Both the position numbers and the translations under genes were made by a program. A stretch of DNA of 64,000 nucleotides, from NCBI GenBank assembly GCA_006386115.1, contig VFIW01000115.1, positions 1 to 64,000 of the forward strand, given 5' to 3'. Below are positions 11,264 to 20,922 of the stretch, piece after piece. The stretch is from Globisporangium splendens. Taxonomy: Eukaryota > Oomycota > Peronosporomycetes > Pythiales > Pythiaceae. The stretch's first letter is position 1; each line of letters begins with the position of its first letter. Below the pieces are notes generated by a model. That model ran no database searches, was not told the DNA's origin, and worked only from the letters and a program-made list of their open reading frames with translations.

Positions 11264-11859
11264 TGTGGACTCAGGCAGCTCTCAACGAACGGGAGCGAAT
11301 TCTAGCGATGTTGAAGACGTCGCCAGGGCCGCATCATGTGCTGAATCATCTCAGAGGGCCAGCGCTAGTGGACTTGACACAAGTTCTGCGTGAACAGGTG
11401 ATTGAGGAAGGACTCAAGCGTCTCGCACACCGCACCGATCAGGCAGAAACCAGGGTATGGATCACAGGTTGGTTTGACAGGATTGCAACGGCAACCACGA
11501 AGCAACAGCAGGCGGCACTACTCAACTCCAAGGAAGACTGGTCGACGCTTGGAAAAGTGAAGTACGGTGGGCTCGAAGTTCTGCGACTTTGCCACCCGAT
11601 CCAGCAAGAGAAGTTCAGCCGCTACATCATCTGCACAGTGGTGTATGAGGAGGAGCTGCAGACGTTCAGGTCCAGCGACGTTGAAGACCCAGATAACCTG
11701 TACGAGGCGACTGAAGACTCCTGTGCGATGTTGAAGCAAACCAGAGAAGTCAAAGCAGCCTTCAAGAACGGAGAGGAGCTCAGCGAGTGGTCAGCTCTAT
11801 CGGTGATCATGGCTCAATTGACCATGGAAGTGGACTCGGTCGAGCCTTCAAGGTACTAA
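11227..11859 (+). pseudogene. LINE segment of unknown function between OTU and endonuclease
   Basis: A 210-codon open frame begins MEDSDNSSLG and overlaps the end of the OTU frame by 37 bases in a different register. It is rich in Glu, Leu and Gln, likely helical, with no zinc knuckle. It lies in the same register as the endonuclease start at 12007, separated by a few stops, so it is probably the middle of the original LINE protein. No function can be assigned. Confidence 0.5.
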
Positions 11860-11989
11860 AGGCGCGACACCAACAGGTAACCAAGATGGCAGTAGCCCAG
11901 GCACAGAAATGTACGCTGCGCTACATGCCCTCAAGAATGCATTCTACAAAAACCAAAAAAGGAAAAAAGACCATGTCCTGACACGCTAC

Positions 11990-13079
11990 GGGTTTTAACT
12001 CAGAACGTGTGCGGATTCAAAAAGAAAGATCGAACAAAATGGTTAGAGGATCTCAAGGGGGCACTAACCGCAGAAAAGTATGATATCATTTATTTACAGG
12101 AAACAAGGATCACCACAGCCAAAGAAGAAAGCAGACTCCGACATTACTGGAACCGAATATGGGGGTTGCAAACCTGGACGAACCAACGTCCTTTTGGTCC
12201 ATCCATCCAGACGCGACCAGCGGAGTTGCAATACTAACAAATCCGAAGACGATTAGCGAAACACAACTGATCGAGGAATCCAAGTGGACAAATCGCACAG
12301 TCGCTATCAAATCCAAGGGTGTGGTGTGGATTAATGTGTACGCACTCAACAAGAAATCAGAGCGAGAACACTTCTTCCGACGCCTAAACGAGGAGTTCGG
12401 GACTCATCGTGCAGCAGCAGTGCTCGGAGGTGACTTCAATTGTGTGCTCAACAAGCAACGGGACTGGTGCCAAAGAGGAGTTCTGCTACCTGTGCAATGC
12501 GAAAGTGCAGAACTAAGACGATTAGTGACGAAGTGGAACATACACGACGCACGGGAGCTAGTGGAAGATCCGGAATGGTCAGTGCAGCGGGAACCGACGG
12601 AGCATTTCACACGCTGGAGAAAAAACTCAGCCAGTCGACTCGACCGATTCTATATCGCAGGAAACCTGGGCAGCGTCGTGCAATGGGAGGCAATAGAGCT
12701 ACCCAAGCGCTACTCGGATCACCAAGTAGCGATACTGCATATGGAGTGGACGAGTCAACCGCAGAGACCAAGGAAGGTGAACAAATACAGGTACCTGATA
12801 CGAACCTTGCGTCCTGACTTGGTGCGGACTGGGGTGCAAAAGGCAATCGCTCACGAGCTGGAGCTGATGCAGAGTGAAGGACCAATCGAGTGGAGCCACC
12901 TGGAGCAGCATATCGTCAAAGCAATACTGAGGGTAAGTCGAGTAGAGAAGTGGCAAGTACGAAGATATCGGCAAAAGTTGGAGGATCAGAAGCACCGACC
13001 GGCAAACCGCACACGGCGTCAGCTGATCGAAGAACAAGCAAACGCGGCAAGAGAGGCAGCAGAGTTTAAATTCGGTTAG
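11990..13079 (+). pseudogene. LINE ORF2 apurinic-type endonuclease domain
   Basis: Motifs occur in order for an APE-like LINE endonuclease that nicks the target DNA: TQNVCGF, LQETRI (metal-binding Glu), GGDFNCVL, SRLDRFYI and YSDHQ (catalytic His). The first two are in one register (to 12237) and the rest in another (12159-13079). The switch falls at a run of five G at about 12159-12165, so a one-base slip is likely. The frame then ends at TAG 13077-13079, although the sequence after it continues in the same register. Confidence 0.85.
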
Positions 13080-13082
13080 TAT

Positions 13083-13950
13083 ATGCAAGTAACGCATGGG
13101 GATGTTCGTCATTTCTTTCGGAGGATCGCCAACTGGCAGCGGGATCAAACAATTTCGCGAATGGAACCGACCTCCGGAAGGTACCACCCACCAAACACGA
13201 GTCTAGCGGACATCATGGGGGCAAAATGGCACCAAATCACCGGCCAGAGCCATGCTACGGTCCCTTCGCACAAGGCTGAACAGCGATTTGATGTACTGGT
13301 GCACATTCCGGAAACTCGGAAAGTCACGGAAGCGCAAAACCAAGACTTGATGACACCCATCACTGAAAAGGAACTGCAGCGCAGTACCTGGTGAACGGCG
13401 AACCGTCGGCAGAATGGGAGGTCAAGTCGGGCATTCGTCAAGGTTGTACCCTTGCTCCTCTGCTGTTTGTCGTTGCCGCAGAGATTCTCACACTGGCAGG
13501 ACAACAAGACCCCCATTTGGAAGGAATTCGCGTGACCAGACCCGGAGCAGAACTCCATCTTATTTCGACCTTCGTCGACGACTCCGCCGTCTCCTTGAAA
13601 CAAGGGAGACAGCTGCCTCGACTGATGTAGCAGCTGCCCGAGTTCGGCCAGCAATCAGGTCTGCACGTGCATCCAACGATGCTACTTGTCAACAAGACGT
13701 GACAATGATCGAGGAAGAAGTAAAAACCACAGGGTGGACATTCAAACCGTACCCGTTCACGGCTCACTGTCCATGGCTGGTGCACGAGCGTACGACCCCA
13801 AACAGCATCCAGAAGGCAATTGACCGAGCACGAACACGGAGGCTGCCCAGCAAGTTGTATCAAGGTCTCGGAGGACTTATAGACAAGCTCAACGACAATA
13901 ACACTCATTGTGTTGAAGCTCTGGCATCACGCAGGTTGAACAAGTCGTCT
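13083..13950 (+). pseudogene. LINE reverse transcriptase remnant with internal deletion
   Basis: 13083-13394 continues the register of the endonuclease. It then jumps at about 13385 to another register that opens directly into RT blocks 4-5: [13 protein letters not shown] (13430s) and the catalytic FVDDS (13570s). All of the RT upstream of these blocks, including the first catalytic Asp, is missing. Downstream to ~13940 there are pieces of the C-terminal region with many stops. This is a non-functional remnant. Confidence 0.8.
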
Positions 13951-14146
13951 ACAGTGTTAAACAGCCGTAATCTTGGGCATCAACATGACGTGTTCTATCT
14001 GATTTGCGAAGACATGAGACCAAGACTTTCAATGGAAAAGAGGTTGTATTTGGACAGGGCAATGGTGCACCTGCAACACGAAAGCGGCGTTCGACGGAGT
14101 GCATCCCGTGCCGTCTGTTGTAAGCTGGCTGTATGGTTCGAACCTC

Positions 14147-15778
14147 TTACGAAAGCTCGAGCGCGTCAAACACGACCGACGCGCTGAGGAATTTTTCCGC
14201 TGGGTCTGTCGCGCCGCTCGCGATGCTGATGGCGATCTTGTTGGCACCAGCGACCAAGGCGGACGCTGGGATCGTGTACTTGTACAACATGTAGCTGCCG
14301 TGTGTGACACCGCGAGTCACGCCGCGTGTCTTGACCGCAACGGACGCCAACACGGGACCAGTCCACTTGTCGTTCACCTTGATGCTCGGACGTGCACTCA
14401 GTTGGGCGAGTGACACACCGATCTGCAGTGTGCGAGGAGCCTTGGCTCGTGCAGCCGTCAACGTGAACGTGATCGCGGTCGGGTCGTTGGCCTTACGGAA
14501 GAGCGCCATAGGGAACGCCGCGTCCTTGTCCGTACCGACGCGGAACGTCGACGGCTTCCACGTCGTCATGCGCATGTCACTTGGATGCATCGTGTGGATC
14601 TTGTCCGCGTTGAGGAAGCCTTCAGGGGTGCCGTCCCACGCACCGATGCGCCAGATTGGGTTCGCGTTCGCGACGTACGTCACTTGGGGGTTAAACGTCG
14701 TGGTCGCACCGGTCTTGACGGTCACCGATCCCGTGCCGACAGCGAGCTGCTTCTTGTAAACCGTCACCGTGTACGTGCCTTCCTTCATTGGCGGGGACGC
14801 GAACTTGAGCGTCGATGAACCCAAAGAGCTCCAGTACTGCGCGTTCGCGTTCTCGTACGTCACATACACGGGCGAGCCAGTGAGAACACCCTTGGCGTCC
14901 GAGATGGTGCCAGTGACCTTGCCACGCTGCGCGTCCTTGACGAAGCCCTTGATGTTGCTGAGGCTCTGGAAGAACGTGAAATCAGCGACCGAGACCGACG
15001 ATGGCGCTGGACCATCAGTGAACGTGAGTGCGTATGGCCCGTGGAAGCCATAGCGGTACTCGTCCGTGCGCGTGTGATCCGAGTTCATGTAGAACGTGAG
15101 CTCGTTCGCCGTCGTGCACTGGTTGTTGATGTCGCGGTGGAACGGACCACCGCTCGACGTCTCGTACGCGGCATCCGAGAGCACGAAGTACACACCAGCC
15201 GAGGTGCCGCGCACGCCGTGGATCTTGTCGTCCACGAACTGCACGCCCGAGTAAAACTTGGAGCGCGTGACGTTCTTGCTCGTCGCGTACACGTCGTGGG
15301 CCTCGATGGCGCCGAGGGTGCCGTCCAGCGTGGACTGCTCAAGACCCGTGGCGACGGTCTTGCGGTCCAAGCGTGCAAGGAAGCGCAATTCTGGAATGTT
15401 GAGGTCGCTGGTGTGGTACGTACCCATGTAGATGGTGTTTTCATTGGGACGGAAGAAGTAGTACTGCGTGATACCAGTGGCAGTACAGGTGACCTGGATC
15501 GTCTTCTTGGCATCGGCGAGCTGCGTGATCGTGCTCTGGAGTGAGCCGAGCCCCGAGTTGACTTGCGTGTATTTGGCTTTGTATTGCAGCTCCTGGTTCT
15601 TGTAGAGCAGCGACACGATGTCACACGTGGTCGGCAGCATGTTGATGGTGAGCCCGGCACCCGTGTTGATCACGTAGCGGCTCGAGGTCTTGGTGAAGCC
15701 AAAGGCCGGGGTCGCAGCCTCGGCGGCATTGGCCGAGACCAGCGCCGTCGCGGCAAGGAGCAGCAGCTTGCGCAACAT
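14147..15778 (-). CDS. Secreted rhamnogalacturonan lyase (PL4), copy 1
   Basis: A single-exon gene of 543 residues with a signal peptide (residues 1-~21, LLLLAATALVSANAAEA). It resembles polysaccharide lyase family 4 enzymes, which cut the rhamnose-galacturonate backbone of pectin by beta-elimination outside the cell. Lys174 (RSKFYS) and His235 (NSDHTR) are 61 residues apart, like the Lys/His catalytic pair known for fungal PL4, so activity is plausible. The N-terminal beta domain is followed by a fibronectin-III-like part (~290-370) and a C-terminal carbohydrate-binding-like domain (~375-543). It is almost identical to the inverted copy at 34127-35758 (four amino-acid differences seen). Start chosen at the only ATG before the signal peptide. 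An initiator-like motif lies 45-60 bp upstream. Confidence 0.9.
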   Translation of the reverse strand: MLRKLLLLAATALVSANAAEAATPAFGFTKTSSRYVINTGAGLTINMLPTTCDIVSLLYKNQELQYKAKYTQVNSGLGSLQSTITQLADAKKTIQVTCTATGITQYYFFRPNENTIYMGTYHTSDLNIPELRFLARLDRKTVATGLEQSTLDGTLGAIEAHDVYATSKNVTRSKFYSGVQFVDDKIHGVRGTSAGVYFVLSDAAYETSSGGPFHRDINNQCTTANELTFYMNSDHTRTDEYRYGFHGPYALTFTDGPAPSSVSVADFTFFQSLSNIKGFVKDAQRGKVTGTISDAKGVLTGSPVYVTYENANAQYWSSLGSSTLKFASPPMKEGTYTVTVYKKQLAVGTGSVTVKTGATTTFNPQVTYVANANPIWRIGAWDGTPEGFLNADKIHTMHPSDMRMTTWKPSTFRVGTDKDAAFPMALFRKANDPTAITFTLTAARAKAPRTLQIGVSLAQLSARPSIKVNDKWTGPVLASVAVKTRGVTRGVTHGSYMLYKYTIPASALVAGANKIAISIASGATDPAEKFLSASVVFDALELS

Positions 15779-15822
15779 GAGAGCTAGTGTAGTGGCAGTG
15801 GTGGGTTATGAGGTGTGCTGCC

Positions 15823-15837
15823 AATTGGAAAGTGAGC
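15823..15837 (-). promoter_or_regulatory. Oomycete initiator-like core promoter of lyase copy 1
   Basis: On the minus strand it reads GCTCACTTTCCAATT, a close match to the oomycete initiator/flanking element consensus (GCTCATTYYNCAATTT). It lies about 45 bp upstream of the ATG. The identical motif lies at the same distance in copy 2. Confidence 0.6.
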
Positions 15838-15879
15838 TGCTGAGTGGATTGGCGAAAACGAGAGGAGGCAGAGAAGTGC

Positions 15880-17740
15880 ACGAAGAGCTACAGAAGGCAC
15901 AGGAGCACCGCCATCACTCTTTCCACGACGATGTGTGCACCGGATGATTGAGGATGTGGAGAGTTCGGAAGCGCCATCTGCGAATCGAGAACTGGATATC
16001 CCCAGTCGCGCACGTCTTCAGACAAGCATCAGGATGGCATTTCAAAACCCTCTTCATGCTAGTTATCGCCTGTTGATAATGTGTGCATATCTAATATAAG
16101 GTTATTTAGTCCTTTTCTTGCGGTGTTGTATCTGTTATGACGCAGTACTCATTGATAGAGGTAATATGCTGACTATTTTCAGAAATGGGCTCTGATGTTC
16201 GAGACCAATGCGTGAGGCACTCTGTGCGCATGGCTGCGCGCTGCAGGCACTCGCCGAGTGCATCTTTGGCGAATCTGCACTCTAGGCACGCGAAGTAACA
16301 TGCCTTCGTTTTCATGTACAGTAATCCTGAGTTTGCTGTCGAGAAACAGAGAGGTAGCATTATCACAAGAGATCCAAATCCGGAGCGGGGCTTGCTGCAT
16401 GATAGATACGATAAAAGTCAGGCATCTAGCAGTGTGGGGGGCTGACTTTGTTGCACATTCGGTAGTTGGTACTAAAGCGGAAGTCAGAGTTGCTGTATTA
16501 CCGTCCGTGTACTTGGAGTATTGCAAACAGAGAGAGCAAAGCTTAGCTCGAAGAGAAGAGAGTCGGGTGCTGAGCTGGTGCATGATAGATGGGATTCTCT
16601 GGTGCATCGCTGTAATTTGTCGGCTCAGCTCTATCATTGATGTGATAGGGCGAAGTTCGCGACGAATGAATATTTCTTTATCCTTATCCGGATCTGCACG
16701 TAATCTGCAATCTCGTGACGCGTCGTAAGCTGACAAAAGTTCACGCTCTTTGTATCAATACCTTATAATACAATGCATTTCTCAATGGCGAGAGACCTTA
16801 CAAAGAAAACGCAAGTCTGGAAATCGTCCCTGTGCACGGACGATGGGATCTGGAGACAATTAGCAAGCTTGCGGTCAAATTCATATGTATCTTTGGCGAG
16901 TATAATCGAAAGGACATCACTATATAAAACAGTCAGAAATCGCAGCAGTGACGTGACGTGACGCAGCAATCCGAGCTCAAGCCTCGAGCGTCTCATGGCA
17001 CCTCCGAGACGCCATGAGCTCGGCGTTTCTCAATATCCAGTGTCAGCACAGTCGCATGCATCGCGATCGTAGTCTGCTTGAAGATGGTGGCAAGTACATT
17101 TGAGGCTGGAGATATTTTGCTCCTGTGTATTCTCTATGTTCATAAACATACAGTGAGGTTGCCATCTCACTTGATGGGGAGAAGTGCTTGTGCAATGAGC
17201 AACGCAAAGGTTCAATTAACTTTCTATGGGAGCCCGCACGAACCTTTGCACAAACTGACGAATTGACTGCGCGCACGATCAGCATCCAATCTCAATGCTG
17301 CAATCTGACGATGGGGAGAATTGAGGGGGCAGAGCCAAGATCCTGAGCGGGGCGCAACTTGCACAAGCTACGTGAGTGTACCAGACCGAACGTCCCCAAT
17401 GCTCCTCAACTTCACTTTAATTTGTGGCTTCGCTTGAAGCGATGTGTATCCGGCCGGATAGTCAGCGACTTGTGGAGTCGAAAGAAACGATGTACGCTCA
17501 TTTGCATCGCGACAGATTTCCGCAAGGCACACGCTTGCCAAGTCTGACAGATGGTCCTCATCGTGTGGCCAGTTCTCTGCACCTGTGCCTCAACTTGCCT
17601 CAACAACAGCGCGCACTTTGGCAACCCATTTATCCTTAGAGATGCACATTCTACAACTCATAAGTCCCACTTATGTCCTAATAGACGCTCTTACACTGCG
17701 TATCTAATTGATAATCTACGGTACCACTGTGCCGCACTTA
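15880..17740. other. Intergenic; includes diverged half of the lyase duplication
   Basis: From 15880 to about 16370 the sequence matches, at lower identity, the inverted region 33660-34045 upstream of lyase copy 2. The best block encodes a TKACYxAxxxxxAKDxLxE peptide on the minus strand (16230-16320). The rest (16370-17740) has open frames of up to 185 codons (16179-16736, minus) without known domains. I cannot support a gene here. Confidence 0.45.
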
Positions 17741-17750
17741 TCATTTTCAC
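17741..17750 (+). promoter_or_regulatory. Initiator-like element of the TFIIF-alpha gene
   Basis: TCATTTTCAC, followed by a pyrimidine-rich stretch and AACTTTC, fits the oomycete initiator. It lies ~110 bp upstream of the ATG at 17857. Inferred from sequence only. Confidence 0.4.
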
Positions 17751-17774
17751 TATCACATTCGAACTTTCATGCGA

Positions 17775-17794
17775 TTAAGTGCGATCGCACTTAA
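17775..17794 (+). promoter_or_regulatory. 20-bp perfect palindrome in TFIIF-alpha leader
   Basis: TTAAGTGCGATCGCACTTAA is a perfect 20-nt palindrome 62 bp upstream of the TFIIF-alpha ATG. It could be a binding site for a dimeric factor or a hairpin in the leader RNA. The half-site AAGTGCG recurs upstream of the ankyrin-like genes (43083-43121, 47173). Confidence 0.5.
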
Positions 17795-17856
17795 CTTGTC
17801 GAACCCAATATCCGCCCCTTTGTTCCCCTTCTAGACGCTTCCACCATTACGGAAAC

Positions 17857-19305
17857 ATGCAGGCGTTGAGTGCGAATGGCGCGCGCCGCGCCGTGCCTGG
17901 TGGCGCCGCCAAGGAGGAGACGTTCGTGCTGCGCGCGACGCCGTCCATCAAACGATACAACATCGCGCGCTTCGACGTGCCGCAGCTGCCGAACTTTAAC
18001 GCGTGCGCGCAGCCTGTGATGATGTACCGCGAACCGGAGCGCATCATCGAGGACGAGGAGGAAAAGAAGGACGAGGAAGTCGGGTACAACCCGGCGCTGC
18101 GCAAGCGTCGCCGTCGCCGCCGCAAGGACACGCGTACGGCTGGGTGGGTCATCGAGGACAAGGACAGCAAGAACAAGTTCAACGGCGTGTTCGAAGGCGG
18201 CCAGTCGTCGACGTACATGCTGCTGGTCAAGAACCGCCACAACGACGAGTTCAGCGTCATCCCCGTGGAGCAGTGGTTCCGCTTCAAGAAGCCGCTCAAC
18301 TACCGCACGCTCACGCTCGAGGAAGCCGAAGACTTGAATAACGAGAAGAAGCGCGCCGTCGAGCGCTGGCTCATGAAGCACAAGCTCGCAGGCGAAGACA
18401 AGAACGACTCGGGCGATACGGTCAGTGCGCCGCGTGTCCGCACTGGCGCTGTTGGTGGTAGCTCTCGCGCCAAGAAGGCGGAGGCCGACGACATCTTTGA
18501 TGTCCAGGAGAGCAAGCCGAAGCGTGCGGTGCGTCCCAAGAAAGTGCAGGAAGGTGCGCAGGGTGAAGACGGTGGTGACTTTGACGAGAAGTTCGACGAT
18601 GATGAGAGTGAAGCCGAGATCGAGCACGAGGATACCAAGGCTGTGGCGTCGGACTCCGAAGACGAAGAGTTCGAAGTGGATCCCGAGGGCACGGGCAAAC
18701 TCACGGAGACGGGCCAAGCCATGAAGGATCTGCTCAAGCGCGCACAGAGCGGCGAAATGGGCGAAGCAGGCAAAGAAAATGACGACGACGACGAAGACGG
18801 ATCGGATGACGACTACTCGGCCAAAGACATGGACAAGATCAAGCGCGATCTCGGTGGAAACATTATCCACGATCGTTCTGGTGGCAGCGGTGCTGGTAAT
18901 GCAAGCGAGAGCTCCAAGCCTGGCGCTGCTGGCAATGGTGCTGATGGCAATGGTTCAGGTGCTGATGCGAACGGCGGCAATGCGGCTGCGAAAGGAAACA
19001 GCAACGGTACGAGCGATACCGCCACAGGCAAGCGCAAGATCGACGAGATCAGCAAGACGAAGGACGAGACGCCTGTTAAGGCTCCATCGTCGGTGGCGAA
19101 CAAACTGACGGAAGCTGGTGTGCAGCAGGAATTGATCCGGTACGGCGGTCGCATGCGTACGCGTGATCTGCTCAAGAAGCTGAAGAAGCTGATCGTGACG
19201 GACAATGACAAGGCGCTGCTCAAGGATATCCTGCGCACGATCTGTGATGTCGAAGTGGATGCCATCGATGGGCGTCTGCTCGTCTTGAAGTCGCAATTCC
19301 GTTAA
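17857..19305 (+). CDS. GTF2F1: Transcription initiation factor IIF alpha subunit (RAP74)
   Basis: A single-exon gene of 482 residues. With TFIIF-beta it binds RNA polymerase II and helps deliver it to the promoter; it acts in the nucleus. Residues ~20-175 match the N-terminal RAP74 dimerisation domain (including KNRHNDEFSVIPVEQWFRFK). A long acidic, low-complexity middle follows (~190-410; Asp/Glu runs, then Gly/Asn/Ala-rich repeats). The last ~65 residues form the winged helix (RTRDLLKKLKKLIVTDNDKA). The start at 17857 is chosen because the open frame upstream (from 17779) looks like leader sequence and contains a palindrome. It lies far from other genes on its strand. Confidence 0.9.
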   Translation: MQALSANGARRAVPGGAAKEETFVLRATPSIKRYNIARFDVPQLPNFNACAQPVMMYREPERIIEDEEEKKDEEVGYNPALRKRRRRRRKDTRTAGWVIEDKDSKNKFNGVFEGGQSSTYMLLVKNRHNDEFSVIPVEQWFRFKKPLNYRTLTLEEAEDLNNEKKRAVERWLMKHKLAGEDKNDSGDTVSAPRVRTGAVGGSSRAKKAEADDIFDVQESKPKRAVRPKKVQEGAQGEDGGDFDEKFDDDESEAEIEHEDTKAVASDSEDEEFEVDPEGTGKLTETGQAMKDLLKRAQSGEMGEAGKENDDDDEDGSDDDYSAKDMDKIKRDLGGNIIHDRSGGSGAGNASESSKPGAAGNGADGNGSGADANGGNAAAKGNSNGTSDTATGKRKIDEISKTKDETPVKAPSSVANKLTEAGVQQELIRYGGRMRTRDLLKKLKKLIVTDNDKALLKDILRTICDVEVDAIDGRLLVLKSQFR

Positions 19306-19606
19306 TTCTGTGCCTGGTGCTCGCTCCACAGCTCCAGGTTTCTTCATCGCTATTGGTGTATGGGAAAGCGCATAGCATGCGTACTCTCGGACCAAACGGC
19401 ATTGCGTGTAACTCGCGGTGGCAATGGCATGCATGTGTTTGCTCATACTTTATAGCGCTTCAAAGATCACAATAAAAAGCAAACAGAAAAGCAAAGAGTT
19501 GATTGTTTGAATTCGATTAGTTAGTATTCTTGTTTCTTACTTTAAATTTTCCCTTTGTGTTTCTTCGAGTAAGAGCCATTATCTTGCTGGGCAAGTAGTG
19601 TGGACG

Positions 19607-20323
19607 TCAGTTGCTTTGCGACTCTTGTGGGGTGAACATCCACGCCAGCGCACTCAAATCAAAGGACGCGTTGGGCGCCTGGAATGCACCCGTGGGTGAT
19701 GTGAGTGTTCCTGGGTGCAGCTGTACCTGTGGTTCGTACCCATCGTAGATATCTCGGAGTGACAGGTTGGGACGAAGCTCTTGCACAAAGCCTTCCAGGT
19801 ACTGGAGACGTCCCCAGAGTTCGCGGATCACCGATTCCAACTCACTCACTCGCTGCTGGGTTCGTTCACGTGCACGCGCCGCCGCGATACGGTTCTTGAT
19901 CTTCTTAAGTTCGTCCTTGTCCAACTTGGAAACGTCTTCCATTGGAAGCTGAATCGCAGTGCGCGGTCGACGGCGTCGTGGTCTCATGGATGCAGAGTCT
20001 CCTGGGTTTGTATGTGGCTGGGCAGGGGCGGAGTTGGAGTTTGTAGAGGTCAAACTAGCATCTGGAGCGGAGAGTGAGCTCATCTTCTGGATATGTCGTG
20101 AGATCCCAAGTTGGCAATTCCCGGTCACGGCAAATTTGGAAATGAAGTACGAGTCTCCATCACACAAGCCCTCAGCGTGCTTAGTCACTACGAGAGCAGA
20201 CTTCTGGGCTGGGTACAAAGTTGAGACACCAGAGAGTGGTGCAACTCGACAGCGACCATCGACAGTGCAGCTTTGGACGTTTTGGTGAGCCTTGTGAGTA
20301 AGTTCAGCCTGTCGAGCGCTCAT
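19607..20323 (-). CDS. Small bZIP transcription factor
   Basis: A single open frame of 238 codons. The basic region KKIKNRIAAARARERTQQR contains the standard N-x7-R signature, followed by leucine-zipper heptads (VSELESVIRELWGRLQYLEG), and a short C-terminal tail (~60 residues) rich in Pro/Ser. It should bind DNA as a dimer in the nucleus. Upstream of the zipper is a Pro/Arg-rich stretch (RPRRRRPRT) that may serve as nuclear localisation signal. A second in-frame ATG at 20083 would give 158 residues; the first 80 residues lack family features and may be leader, so the start is uncertain. Unlike the protein at 6520-8157, it has a canonical basic region. Confidence 0.8.
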   Translation of the reverse strand: MSARQAELTHKAHQNVQSCTVDGRCRVAPLSGVSTLYPAQKSALVVTKHAEGLCDGDSYFISKFAVTGNCQLGISRHIQKMSSLSAPDASLTSTNSNSAPAQPHTNPGDSASMRPRRRRPRTAIQLPMEDVSKLDKDELKKIKNRIAAARARERTQQRVSELESVIRELWGRLQYLEGFVQELRPNLSLRDIYDGYEPQVQLHPGTLTSPTGAFQAPNASFDLSALAWMFTPQESQSN

Positions 20324-20922
20324 TGGGAAGCAGCGACAGGTTTTCAGAGTTCTGACTTCTGATGTACAGTTGCTCAGAAAGGAGTTGTCGCAACATAAGG
20401 TGAGACTATAGGAACAGCATTAAAGCAGGGTGAGCACGGGATCCTTGACTCGACCTCTGTTCTATTATAACAATGGCACACACCATGTTCTGGAATTGTC
20501 AAAGGTGCAACAATCTACCATCATTCATCATGAGAAGACCATCACTCACAAAAGAGTGTACCCATGTCGGCAGAGCTGCATGCAATCGACAAACTTGCAG
20601 TCTCTTCGACTTCACATGGGGTCATCCATTTTGGCTCATACGCATTGGATGCGCTGCGCCTTCACTATGAGCACTAGTCACGCTTGCTGAGCACCCTTTA
20701 CACTCGACTCTCGCTGCGTAGCCCATGGAAAAAGAGTGCAGCAGCATAATTATAGTAGTGTTTTTGTATTCTCGTTTAACCTGAGCGATATGCAATCGAC
20801 TGCAGGTCAGTAACATAAACACATGAGGAGAGATCATGCGCGCTTGCATGGTGTGCTTCATGTTTGGGCAACGATCAGTCTCCACAACCAAACGCCAGTC
20901 TGAGAGAAGTCTTCCTTGACGA
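20324..20922. other. Intergenic, no gene recognised
   Basis: About 600 bp between the bZIP start and the TPS/TPP stop codon. It should hold the bZIP promoter and the TPS/TPP 3' untranslated region. Small open frames (for example 20622-20933, minus) show no domain. Confidence 0.4.

Larger units (their letters stand above)
10280..13950 (+). mobile_element. Broken non-LTR (LINE) retrotransposon with OTU-like domain
   Basis: Plus-strand fragments occur in LINE order. First comes an OTU-like region (10460-11263), then a 210-residue segment without a known domain (11227-11859), an APE-type endonuclease (about 11990-12237 and 12159-13079), a short linker (13083-13394) and a reverse transcriptase fragment (13391-13640). 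The RT part keeps the [13 protein letters not shown] and FVDD boxes but has lost the upstream palm. Frames are broken by a TGA near 10434, a shift near the G run at ~12160, a TAG at 13077 and a deletion at ~13385. Both ends are diffuse and no poly-A tail or target duplication was identified. The lyase 3' flank starts at about 13960. Confidence 0.85.

Noticed and set aside
14304..15787. Long open frames on the strand opposite lyase copy 1 (and the same opposite copy 2)
   Set aside because: They are shadows caused by GC-rich third positions. They lack domains and mirror each other because the genes do.
17791..18870. 359-codon frame opposite TFIIF-alpha
   Set aside because: Low-complexity antisense of the acidic region; the plus strand encodes a recognisable protein.
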